DNA of 64,000 nucleotides from an uncultured Sphingomonadaceae bacterium. Its GTDB lineage: Bacteria > Pseudomonadota > Alphaproteobacteria > Sphingomonadales > Sphingomonadaceae. Each line of letters starts with the position of its first letter. The stretch's first letter is position 1. Below, piece by piece: positions 8,035 through 15,886 of this stretch. The position numbers and the translations under genes are program-made. The notes under the pieces were generated by a model that saw only the letters and a list, made by a program, of their open reading frames with translations, made no database searches and was not told where the DNA came from. The stretch covers positions 31,852 through 95,851 of the forward strand of contig CAIQHF010000035.1 of assembly GCA_903871605.1 (NCBI GenBank), given 5' to 3'.

Positions 8035-8651
8035 CGCGAATCCCCACCGCGAGGTTGCCGCAATGCACAATAGGTTAAAAGCGTCACTTTTTCTAGGCGG
8101 TTAGCTAGCTGTCGGTCGCGGATCGCCGCTATGCTTGAAACCTCTCGCCGGGGTCAGTCGCTGATGTCGCCGGCGCAAGCCGGTTTACGCTAGACTTCTG
8201 CCTCTGATAGCGAGCCGCTTGAGCAAATGGCGCTGATACGGGACCAGGGAACGTTTATGCCCCGTCGTCCCAATACGAATGTCGGAGAGCAGCAGCTTCT
8301 GTTCAAGCGGCAAGGGCTGCCAGCCTACGTGCGCGCCCGTTCGCCTGTCCGCGACAGTCTACCGAGCTTGCGGCTACTCGGCTCCCTTGCGCGCTCGTAC
8401 CACTTGGCGGCGCGAGACATGCGAGGGCGCGGACGGATCGCGATATCGTGCACACGCACATCCCTGATCGACCTGTTATCTGGCGTGCATTTGCCTGCTC
8501 GTGGCCATTATCTTCGCTGATCCGTCACATCAAATTCCCTGTTCGCGAACGCAGGGAATCTTGCGTCATAGTGGCGGAAGAGCGTGGTTCTCAGGCGTCA
8601 TCGGTATGCAAAATTGGCGTGAACGTCCATCTTTTCCCTGTAATTTCCCTG
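8035..8651. other. Gene-poor stretch beside the recombinase remnant
   Basis: No convincing coding region on either strand. The right end carries two inverted repeats built on the same TTCCCTG arm (8534-8559 and 8644-8664), plus a third single copy near 8634. The region looks like the edge of a decayed insertion. Confidence 0.5.
8534..8559. repeat. Inverted repeat, ATTCCCTG arms
   Basis: Arms ATTCCCTG and CAGGGAAT flank a ten-base centre (TTCGCGAACG). The arm sequence recurs in the stronger palindrome at 8644-8664 next to the recombinase stop, suggesting recombination or attachment half-sites, or a regulatory hairpin. Confidence 0.55.
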
Positions 8652-8664
8652 TTAAACAGGGAAA
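8644..8664. repeat. 21-base near-perfect palindrome at the recombinase 3' end
   Basis: TTTCCCTGTT, one central A, then AACAGGGAAA: ten-base perfect arms spanning the recombinase stop codon (8652-8654). It could be the recombination core of the lost element or a terminator without a long T run. Confidence 0.6.
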
Positions 8665-9548
8665 GCAGCGCGAGACCGGTTCGCTATGGACTGCGTCGCG
8701 CACCATTTCCGGTCAAAGATGGGCACCATGCCCATCAGGCCGGGTTCCGTTTTTCCCACGGCCCGTTCGATCATGCGGGTTGAGCCGGAAATGCGGATTT
8801 TTTCCTGGCCGATGGCGACTTCAGAGACGAACAGCGCGACATAGGCCTTGCGGACCGCGGGGTCTTCCCCGTGGAGCCGGCCGCGGACGAGCGTCGCGAA
8901 GGAATCGACCATCTCCGGGGTCACGCGCGTGGTGCGCTTGCCGATCTGCCGCTCGAGCGTGTCAATGGTCGCCGTCAGTGATGCGACCCGGCCATTGGTC
9001 TCCGCCAGCATCGTCGTGAAGGTCGGATCCTTGAGCGACGCATGACCGTCGGCGACAAGTTCGTATAGATTGCGCAGTCGGGTTTCGGCTTGGGTCTTCT
9101 GGAGGCGCGCTTGTGTGAGATCGCGGGCACGACGCTCGTCCGCCTCAGCGGATGCTTCCAGCATCTCCGATAGCAACAGGCGCAGGCGAGCCGGCTCAAA
9201 GATCTGCCCGTGGAGCGCGGCGAGGACGACGCTGTCGAGACGCTCTTCGCGGATATGCGGACAGCCGCAGCGTTCCGCGCCCGCATTCACCTTGGCGTTG
9301 CAGCTATAGTAGGAATAGCGACCACCCTTACCGGTTCTGATCGTCAGTCCTGCTCCGCAAATACCGCACCGGGCGACCCGGGTAAGCAGAGTTGGCCCGT
9401 TGACCACACGCGGCGGGGTGACCGTCGGACGACGTGAAGAACGCAGTGTCGCAACCGCCTCCATTTTCTCATCCGCAATAATCCGTGGGCATTCGACACG
9501 GACCCATGTCTCTTCGGGTGCGCGTTCGCCATGCTCGTCGCGTGTCAT
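8652..9548 (-). pseudogene. Serine recombinase remnant (catalytic domain missing)
   Basis: About 298 readable residues of a large serine recombinase, from late in the recombinase domain (ETWVRVECPRIIADE) through a zinc ribbon (CGIC at 61-64, Cys83, Cys94/Cys96) and a coiled-coil region to the C-terminus. In-frame sequence upstream of the first ATG (GILGRTHYRGYYFD) still matches the family, so the break is just beyond it. The N-terminal resolvase catalytic domain is absent, and only about 170 bases separate this gene from the MarR gene, so it was deleted rather than frameshifted. The product should not catalyse recombination. Confidence 0.8.
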
Positions 9549-9722
9549 GTCGAAATAATAGCCACGGTAGTGCGTACGACCAAGGATGCCGGCAACGAGG
9601 CGCTGTTTCGCAAGCGCTAGGCGAGCGGCGCTCGCTTTTCTGTCAAGCCGACGACAATTGGAGGCGAGATCGCACGCCGCGCGCCTATGCGATGGCGGAG
9701 GTGATCCGCGTCGTTCCGCCAG

Positions 9723-10196
9723 CTATTCTCCATCAATCTTGTGAAGGGCGTCGAGCAAAGCTCCTCCTGGCGCGCCGGCCTTGCCGAACATGCGATGCTG
9801 AAGTTCGACGATGGTCGGAAACGCGTCCTGCAGCGCCTGCAAACCACGGGTCGTAATGCTGACCATCCGGGTGCGCGTATCGGTTGCCGATGGCCGACGC
9901 GACACCATTCCCTTGCCCTCGAGCGCCTTCAGCATCAGCGAGATCTGCATCGGATGGATGTCGGCCTGCCGCGACACCTCGGCCTGGGTCGCCGCCTCGC
10001 CCGAGCGGCAGATCCAGCCGACCATCGCCAATGTCGTGAACTGCAGGTGCGTCAGGCCATGGGGCGCCAGCGCGCGTTCGGCCGCGCGCTGATAGCGATG
10101 CATAACCCGCCACAGCACGAATCCGACCGCATTGCGGGGCGCACCCAGCGATGTCTTCTCGTAGATCGCGCATATCGTGTCGGGGTCTGGTTCCAT
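9723..10196 (-). CDS. MarR-family transcriptional regulator
   Basis: A 157-residue winged-helix protein with the MarR layout: N-terminal dimer helix (VGFVLWRVMHRYQRAAERAL), GLTHLQFTTL, recognition region ATQAEVSRQADIHPMQISLM, and wing with the conserved DTRTRMVSIT. ATG at 10196 lies 134 bases from the divergent dihydroxyphthalate-decarboxylase-like gene at 10330, so it is probably that gene's repressor responding to an aromatic compound (inference). Its 3' end abuts the recombinase remnant. Confidence 0.88.
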   Translation of the reverse strand: MEPDPDTICAIYEKTSLGAPRNAVGFVLWRVMHRYQRAAERALAPHGLTHLQFTTLAMVGWICRSGEAATQAEVSRQADIHPMQISLMLKALEGKGMVSRRPSATDTRTRMVSITTRGLQALQDAFPTIVELQHRMFGKAGAPGGALLDALHKIDGE

Positions 10197-10329
10197 CCTA
10201 TCCGCCCATCATCCAATCGCGCGGCTTAGCCGGGGCACAACGATCACAGGAAACTATCAGATCATAAATACGTTTATAGTTCCAACGAACCGATTGGCAC
10301 GCACTTTCTTTGCGAGACAGGAAACCGCT

Positions 10330-11331
10330 ATGAGCGACACCAAACTCGATATCGGCTTTTGGAATTACGATCGCTGCGAAGCGCTGCGCGACGGCTCGGT
10401 CACGATGGACGGCATCGATGCGACCTATCACAACGGCCGGATCGTGACCGACGTGTTCGAGGCCATGGTAAAGGCCCGCGCCTATGACGTGTCCGATCTC
10501 GGCTTTTCCTATTTCCTGCGCACGATGGACTTCGACGAGCCGCCCTTCCTCGCCATCCCCGTCTTTACGCTGCATATGTTCCGCCACTCGGCAATCTACA
10601 TCAACACCGCGAGCGGCATCGCCAAGCCAGAGGATTTGGCGGGCAAGCGGATCGGCGAACTCGCCATGTACGGCCACGACGCGGGAGTCTGGCCGAAGGG
10701 CATCCTGTCGGACGAATATGGCGTCAAGCCCGAGCAATCGCGCTGGCTGATCGGTGGGATCGACTTCCCTCTGAAGCCGATCGACTGGGTGCCGCAGCCG
10801 CATCCGGCAGGCATGGAAGTGGAGCGGGCCGGCGCGGACGTCGATCTGGGCGACCTCCTCGTCAAGGGCGAGATCGATGCCCTGATCTCGGCGGATGCGC
10901 CCAAGGCGTATCTGGAGGGCGATCCGGCGGTCGGTCGGCTCTTCGAGAACCATGTTGCGGTCGAGCGCGACTATTTTCGGCGCACGGGGATCTTCCCGAT
11001 GATGCATATGATCGTCGTGAAGCGGGAACTGGCCGAGCAGCAGCCCGACGTGTTGAGAACCGTCTACAAGTGCTTCAAGGACGCCAAGGCAGCCTGCGAG
11101 GAGAAGCTCGTCAGGGGCATGACCTTCAACAACATGACCGTGATGATCCCCTGGCTCACCGCGCTCATTGCAGAGAACCGCAAGGCGCTGGGCGCGGATT
11201 GGTGGCCTTACGGCATAGAGCGCAACCGCGCTGCGCTCGACACCTTTCTGCGCTATCATTTCGAACAGGGCCTCTCGAAGAAGCACTGGCGGATCGAGGA
11301 GGTGTTCGTTCCCTACCTGCTCGATGACTGA
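10330..11331 (+). CDS. 4,5-dihydroxyphthalate decarboxylase-like / type 2 periplasmic-binding-fold protein
   Basis: A 333-residue protein from ATG 10330 (AGGAAA upstream); the same frame is open from 10177, but that extension is not family-like. The layout matches the 4,5-dihydroxyphthalate decarboxylase family, which has a type 2 solute-binding fold without a signal peptide: FWNYDRCEAL, a VFEAMVKARAYDVSDLGFS segment, PEDLAGKRIGE, and a C-terminal WWPYGIERNRAALDTF. Family members decarboxylate 4,5-dihydroxyphthalate or are uncharacterised. No other phthalate-pathway gene is nearby, so the substrate is open. It is divergent from a MarR regulator, suggesting ligand-induced single-gene control. 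Confidence 0.8.
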   Translation: MSDTKLDIGFWNYDRCEALRDGSVTMDGIDATYHNGRIVTDVFEAMVKARAYDVSDLGFSYFLRTMDFDEPPFLAIPVFTLHMFRHSAIYINTASGIAKPEDLAGKRIGELAMYGHDAGVWPKGILSDEYGVKPEQSRWLIGGIDFPLKPIDWVPQPHPAGMEVERAGADVDLGDLLVKGEIDALISADAPKAYLEGDPAVGRLFENHVAVERDYFRRTGIFPMMHMIVVKRELAEQQPDVLRTVYKCFKDAKAACEEKLVRGMTFNNMTVMIPWLTALIAENRKALGADWWPYGIERNRAALDTFLRYHFEQGLSKKHWRIEEVFVPYLLDD

Positions 11332-11376
11332 GCCGCCTGGTCTTGAAATATCCATCGTCGATCGCCCGCGGCGACG

Positions 11377-12846
11377 TCAACGCGATAGTCGCCCGCGTCG
11401 TCTGAACAGGCCACGATCGGCGAGCGGCTCGAACATCTCGTCGGGGCCTTCCGGATCGAGCAGTTCGTTGTCGGCCATCCACTTCGGGACCTCGCCGACC
11501 TCCGGTAGCTGATATGGGCGCAGCGACCGCCCCTTGCCGCGGAGCGTCTCGATTGCCGCGATGATCCCCAGCCTTCCGATTGCCCCGCCGACCTCCGCCG
11601 CGCCGATGCCAAGGTGCTCGCCGATCAGGCCGTCGCGCAGGGCGACCGCCGCGGCGCCGATTTCGTCCTCGCCCGAACCCGAGACAAGGATGTCGCATTC
11701 GCTATCGAGCCGCATCGAGCGATTGTTGAAATTCGCGGATCCAACGCGGATCGACGTCCCATCAACGACCATGATCTTGGCGTGCACGTAGACCGGTTCG
11801 CCGCCGGCCGTGAATGGATGGTACATCGCCAGCCGCCGGTATCGGTCGACCTGCTGGAGCGCCTTCATCAGGCGCGCCCGTGCCGTGTCCATCGCGACGG
11901 CCTGCAGCCACCCCTCGGCTGTCGTGGGGTTGATGATGACGAACTCCGGGCCATCCGCCTCCTGCAGCCGTCGCGCGATGGCCTCCGCAATCTTGCGTGA
12001 CGCGAAATACTGGCTCTCGATGTAAACGCTTCGGCGAGCCTGCGCGATCTGCCGGAGAAACAGCCGCTCGATTTCGTGAATGGCCTCTTGTTTCGGCATC
12101 TCGGGAATCGTCCGGGCGATGCTGACCTCCACTCCTTCAAGGTCTACGGGGAGATTGTCGGGCCAGCAGCGCTCCTTCCTGGTGACTGGCGACAGCGTCT
12201 CACCGGTGGCGCTGAACCAACGATGCCTGCACATCGCGGCAAGCGCGCCGGCGGCCTGTCCCGAGATCGCCGTCGTCGCATCATGCCAGGGTTTGTACGC
12301 TCTGCCCGTCGGCGTCAGACGGCCAGGTTCGTCGTCGCGATGCTCGCGCGTGTCCCACCGCTCACTGGTCATGTCGATGCCGCCGCAGAAAGCAAAGCAG
12401 TCGTCGATCGAGATCACCTTCTGATGGTGCGAACCACCGGTCGGATGGTGGCCGTCCAGCTTGGTGTGGATGCGCGGGTGCCGCATCCACTTGAGCACCG
12501 TGAGCACCGTCGAACCGCGGAATATCGCCTTGAACGCGCCTACATCCCAGCGGAGCAGGTACAGCTCGAGCGCCGGCGTCCGCTCGACCAGCCAGTAAAG
12601 AAACTCGCCGACGGTTTCGGGCTCGTCTTCGCCGCGTTCATCGCCACTCAGCCTGATCCGGGCATCAAAGTCCCAGCCGACCAGCATGATGCGCGAGCGC
12701 GCCTGAAGAAGCGCAACGCGTGCCACCTCGAAGTAGCGCTCGGCGTCGACGATGACACTGAAGCGCTCCGCGGCCTCGCTTCGCCAGAGGCAATCCTGCA
12801 GTGCTTCCAAATCGGCCCTCCACCACCCTTGGGCGTCCTCTGCCAC
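11377..12846 (-). CDS. Phospholipase D family protein (cardiolipin synthase-like)
   Basis: A 489-residue protein with two HKD motifs: HQKVISID (His141, Lys143, Asp148) followed by GG, and HAKIMVVD (His355, Lys357, Asp362) followed by GSANFNNRS. These two sites make one catalytic centre for phosphatidyl transfer or phospholipid hydrolysis through a phosphohistidine intermediate. No transmembrane segment is evident, unlike classical cardiolipin synthases, so it is more like the soluble or peripheral PLD group. The start is a GTG at 12846; an in-frame stop lies just upstream, and the ribosome site is weak (GAGCGGG). It converges on the preceding gene with a 45-base gap and is apparently monocistronic. 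Confidence 0.9.
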   Translation of the reverse strand: MAEDAQGWWRADLEALQDCLWRSEAAERFSVIVDAERYFEVARVALLQARSRIMLVGWDFDARIRLSGDERGEDEPETVGEFLYWLVERTPALELYLLRWDVGAFKAIFRGSTVLTVLKWMRHPRIHTKLDGHHPTGGSHHQKVISIDDCFAFCGGIDMTSERWDTREHRDDEPGRLTPTGRAYKPWHDATTAISGQAAGALAAMCRHRWFSATGETLSPVTRKERCWPDNLPVDLEGVEVSIARTIPEMPKQEAIHEIERLFLRQIAQARRSVYIESQYFASRKIAEAIARRLQEADGPEFVIINPTTAEGWLQAVAMDTARARLMKALQQVDRYRRLAMYHPFTAGGEPVYVHAKIMVVDGTSIRVGSANFNNRSMRLDSECDILVSGSGEDEIGAAAVALRDGLIGEHLGIGAAEVGGAIGRLGIIAAIETLRGKGRSLRPYQLPEVGEVPKWMADNELLDPEGPDEMFEPLADRGLFRRRGRLSR

Positions 12847-13293
12847 GACGCGTTCGAGCCCGCTCTACGCATATTGGTCGGCCGGTGCGAGATGCCCGAC
12901 AATCGGAAGCAATTAGGGGCGGCGACTTGGGGTCTTGGCGCACACCGACGATGATACGCATCTTAATGATTGGATGATCCGTCCGTCACCGGAACGAATG
13001 TCCAAAGGTTGGGAGGTCGCGGTCGCTGCGGTGTCCATTCTCGGCATCGCCATCCGCTTCACGACAGCGGCTTGGTTGCACGTCGATCGCGGCATGCGGC
13101 AGGTTTAGCGGATCATGCCAGTGGTGTTGCCGGACGGTGTATTGCAGCGGCGCGGTCGCCGCGTCGTTCGATAATGGGTTCTCCGTGACGCCGATCCGCC
13201 GGCGCCCCTTCGGCAGTCGCAGGTGTCAGGCGGCCGTGCACTAACAATTGCGCTTGTCCCCCCGTACGTCCGTTCCGTCTCGCGGGTCGTTGA
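12847..13293. other. Gene-free stretch between PLD and the dioxygenase gene
   Basis: About 450 bases. Short frames of 60-72 residues exist but are arginine/serine-rich, poorly started and without motifs. It should hold the PLD promoter and the end of the dioxygenase transcript. I see no clear terminator. Confidence 0.5.
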
Positions 13294-14268
13294 TCAGGCC
13301 CAGGGATCGAGCCCGAGCAACTTGCGGCCGAGCGGATCGAGCGTGGCGACGGGGTAGTTCATGCGCTCGAACTCACGCGGATCGCCGGGGAACGGATCGC
13401 CGCGCGGATAATCCTGCTCGGCCCAGATGCGTACGCGCTTCTCGCGCAGCCGTTGATTGTCGTAATCGGCCGGAAACATCGAGATATATTGCGCCATCCG
13501 CACGGTCTTTTCCGAGCGATTGGGCCTGACACCATGGGCCAGCAGACTGTTGAAAATAAGCAGGTCGCCGGCGTCGAGCTCGACATTGACGATCTCGTGA
13601 CCGGTAACGTCGGGCTTGAACGGGTTCGAGCCCTCGGGCTGCTTGTCGGACCAGTGATCGATATCCTCGAAGATGCTGGGCACGCATTGGAAGCCACCAA
13701 TTTCGCCGCCCTGCTTCTTCAAGGACAGGATACCCTGAACCGAGATCGGCAGCGGCCGCTGCGACGGGTCGACGTCGAAGTGGATGAAGCCGTTGACCTT
13801 GCCCGATTCCCGCGCCGACTTGTTGGGCGGATTGAGGTTCGCACGGTCATGTGCGACCCACAGGTCTACGCGGTCCCAAATATCGACGAATGCATCATAG
13901 ATGCGGGGAAGCTGGCGGGTGTCCCACAGGCTTTGATGGTTGTAGACCTCCACCATGCCGGTGCCGTTGAGTTCCTTCATCGCATAGTCGCGACGCTGCG
14001 GCTGATCCCATGTCGCGGGGTTGTCGGGATCCATCTCCTGGAACTGCCAGAGCATCTCGACCACGGCGTCGATCTTGTCCTGCGGCGCCGCATCTCGGAC
14101 GACGACGAACCCCTTTGTTATCCAGTGTCGCCAGTCCTCCTCGCTCAGCACGCGTAGGGGCAGCGTCTTCTGAATATCCTTAAGCTGGGTGGCGTCGCCG
14201 CGCAGCCCAGGATGATCGCCGTGGCCTTCCAATTCGTCGTCGGCCTCTGCGGGCGCGTAGGCGTTCAT
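13294..14268 (-). CDS. Phytanoyl-CoA dioxygenase (PhyH) family protein
   Basis: A 324-residue Fe(II)/2-oxoglutarate oxygenase. The facial triad is readable: His163-x-Asp165 (FIHFDVD) and the distal His245 (LLAHGVRPNR), with Arg249 placed to bind 2-oxoglutarate. ATG at 14268 has AGGAGA six bases upstream; the longer frame to 14340 lacks such a site. PhyH enzymes hydroxylate small molecules, including CoA thioesters, amino acids and natural products; this substrate is unknown. It is divergent from an AraC regulator with a cupin-like sensor domain 121 bases away, probably its activator. Confidence 0.88.
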   Translation of the reverse strand: MNAYAPAEADDELEGHGDHPGLRGDATQLKDIQKTLPLRVLSEEDWRHWITKGFVVVRDAAPQDKIDAVVEMLWQFQEMDPDNPATWDQPQRRDYAMKELNGTGMVEVYNHQSLWDTRQLPRIYDAFVDIWDRVDLWVAHDRANLNPPNKSARESGKVNGFIHFDVDPSQRPLPISVQGILSLKKQGGEIGGFQCVPSIFEDIDHWSDKQPEGSNPFKPDVTGHEIVNVELDAGDLLIFNSLLAHGVRPNRSEKTVRMAQYISMFPADYDNQRLREKRVRIWAEQDYPRGDPFPGDPREFERMNYPVATLDPLGRKLLGLDPWA

Positions 14269-14389
14269 CTTCGCTCTCCTGCGTATATCGCAACGGCACT
14301 GAAAATAATCGCTCGGGGCATCGACCGCGCGTGCGGACACGGGCGAAGGATGATACTATCATGGCGTATTCCAGGATGGGCGGGTCGGT

Positions 14390-15310
14390 ATGCGCGCTTT
14401 CTACGAGACCATTGCGCCCGAGCCCGGCGCGTCATGGGCGTTTCTCGATCGCCGGCTCGCGGACGGCATTCCGTTCGAGTGGCACTATCATCCTGAGTTC
14501 GAGCTGACACTCACGTTGAACAGCCATGGCCATCGCTACGTCGGTGACGACATTGACGCGTATGACGATGGGGATCTCGTGCTGATCGGGCCCGGCATAC
14601 CGCACAGCTGGTGTTCGCAGGGCTCGCTAGACGCTGGATCGCCGCATGTCGCGCTGGTCTGCTGGTTCACCCAGGCGTGGGTCGAGACCCTGCTTGGGAC
14701 GTTTCCGGAGATGACGCCGATAACCAAGCTTCTCGCCAGGGCGCCGCAGGGCGTGCGCTTCGGCCCTGTCGCACGCGAACGCGTCATTCCACTCATGCAG
14801 GAGATGAGAAGCAGTGCCCCGGCCCGTCGGCTGCTGCTGCTGCTCGACGTCCTCGACACGCTTCGTCAGGACGGGGAGGCCGAGGTCCTCGCCAACGCGG
14901 CGCAGGTGCAGATGTCCGACCTGGCGAGCGACGACCGGATCCTGCGCGCGTTGAACCACCTGCACGTTCATTATCCCGAGCCGATCCGCGTCGAGCGGCT
15001 CGCCGAGATAGCGTGCGTCAGCACGTCCGCCTTTCATCGGATGTTTCGCCGTCATACGCGCGTGACGATGGTCGATTATCTGATGCGCCTGCGGGTGGGC
15101 CGCGCGTGTTCGCTGTTGATCGGCACGACACAGCCAGTGTCCGTGGTCGCGACGGACGTCGGATATACGAATCTGTCGCTCTTCAACCGACAGTTTTCGC
15201 GGCTCAAGGGCTGTTCGCCTTCCCAGTTCCGCAGGCACCACACCCGCCTCCTCGCAGAAAAGACCCCGGCGCGGCTGTCCATGGACAGATCGCCGATGCT
15301 TGCCACATGA
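14390..15310 (+). CDS. AraC-family transcriptional regulator
   Basis: A 306-residue protein. The N-terminal 100 residues contain a cupin-like sensor (WHYHPEFELTL with three His/Glu, then GDLVLIGPGIPHSWC), and residues 190-290 hold the two AraC helix-turn-helix units (RVERLAEIACVSTSAFHRMF, and TDVGYTNLSLFNRQFSRLKG). The HYHPEFE pattern is shared with many AraC regulators of sugar or small-molecule genes. It is divergent from the PhyH gene, which it most likely regulates. The ligand is unknown. Confidence 0.9.
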   Translation: MRAFYETIAPEPGASWAFLDRRLADGIPFEWHYHPEFELTLTLNSHGHRYVGDDIDAYDDGDLVLIGPGIPHSWCSQGSLDAGSPHVALVCWFTQAWVETLLGTFPEMTPITKLLARAPQGVRFGPVARERVIPLMQEMRSSAPARRLLLLLDVLDTLRQDGEAEVLANAAQVQMSDLASDDRILRALNHLHVHYPEPIRVERLAEIACVSTSAFHRMFRRHTRVTMVDYLMRLRVGRACSLLIGTTQPVSVVATDVGYTNLSLFNRQFSRLKGCSPSQFRRHHTRLLAEKTPARLSMDRSPMLAT

Positions 15311-15459
15311 GGTCATCGGACCATCCGACTTCACCTGCGCAGCCTCTCCAGCTCGTCTCGGGCGGCTCAGCTTCCTATCCATCGGTAATCCGGACAAGAA
15401 TGCAGAAGGATCGCTATCTCTGACCGGTCTGCCCCGCTCGCCTCGCACCGACCGCCCGC

Positions 15460-15501
15460 TTGACGACTACAGTCGTAGTCTGTAAGACCACAAGCGTAGT
15501 C
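15460..15501 (+). promoter_or_regulatory. blaI-type promoter with two operators
   Basis: Two related dyads sit 21 bases apart, two helical turns: GACTACAGTCGTAGTC (15465-15480, six-base perfect arms) and GACCACAAGCGTAGTC (15486-15501, one mismatch). A -35-like TTGACG (15460-15465) and a -10-like TAAGAC (15483-15488, 17-base spacing) place the first dyad between the promoter elements and the second across the start. The TACA/GTA core is the BlaI/MecI operator type. The next gene is that repressor, so this is an autoregulatory site. Confidence 0.8.
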
Positions 15502-15514
15502 ATCGGAGTCGGTC

Positions 15515-15886
15515 ATGGCGGAACGGATCAGCGAAGCGGAGCTCGCGGTGATGGAGGTGCTGTGGTCGGCAGGCGTTCCGCTCACCGCGACCGAGGTTGC
15601 GCAGCGTATCGAGACGGGGCGCGACTGGAGCGACCGTACCGTCAAGACGATGCTCGCGCGTTTGCTTGCGAAGGGCGTGTTGACGCACGAGGAGGATGGT
15701 CGCCGCTACCTTTATCGCCCCACAGTGGCTCGCGACCGCTATGTCGCGGGTGAATCGCGTCGGCTGGTCGATCGCCTGTTCGGCGGCCGCGCGGCGCCGT
15801 TGGTGGCGCACCTCGCCCAAGGCGATGGCCTGAGCCAGGATGACATCGCCGAGCTGGAAGCTCTTTTGAAGGAGTTGCGGGCATGA
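15515..15886 (+). CDS. BlaI/MecI/CopY-family transcriptional repressor
   Basis: A 123-residue winged helix-turn-helix repressor with the family hallmarks: SEAELAVMEVLWSAG, VAQRIETGRDWSDRTVKTML, ARLLAKGVLTHEEDGRRYLY. It binds as a dimer to TACA/TGTA dyads and is inactivated by proteolysis from a partner M56 protease; that partner follows with a 4-base overlap (15883-15886). Two operator-like dyads lie 15-50 bases upstream. No beta-lactamase or penicillin-binding gene is in the immediate operon, so the controlled output, apart from the pair itself, lies elsewhere or is self-regulation. Confidence 0.93.
   Translation: MAERISEAELAVMEVLWSAGVPLTATEVAQRIETGRDWSDRTVKTMLARLLAKGVLTHEEDGRRYLYRPTVARDRYVAGESRRLVDRLFGGRAAPLVAHLAQGDGLSQDDIAELEALLKELRA

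Noticed and set aside
8227..8520. 97-codon plus-strand frame next to the recombinase remnant
   Set aside because: No ribosome site, arginine/serine-rich composition, and located in the decayed element edge.
10198..11355. Long minus-strand frame antisense to the dihydroxyphthalate-decarboxylase-like gene
   Set aside because: No family resemblance, and the plus-strand gene has a good start and family motifs.
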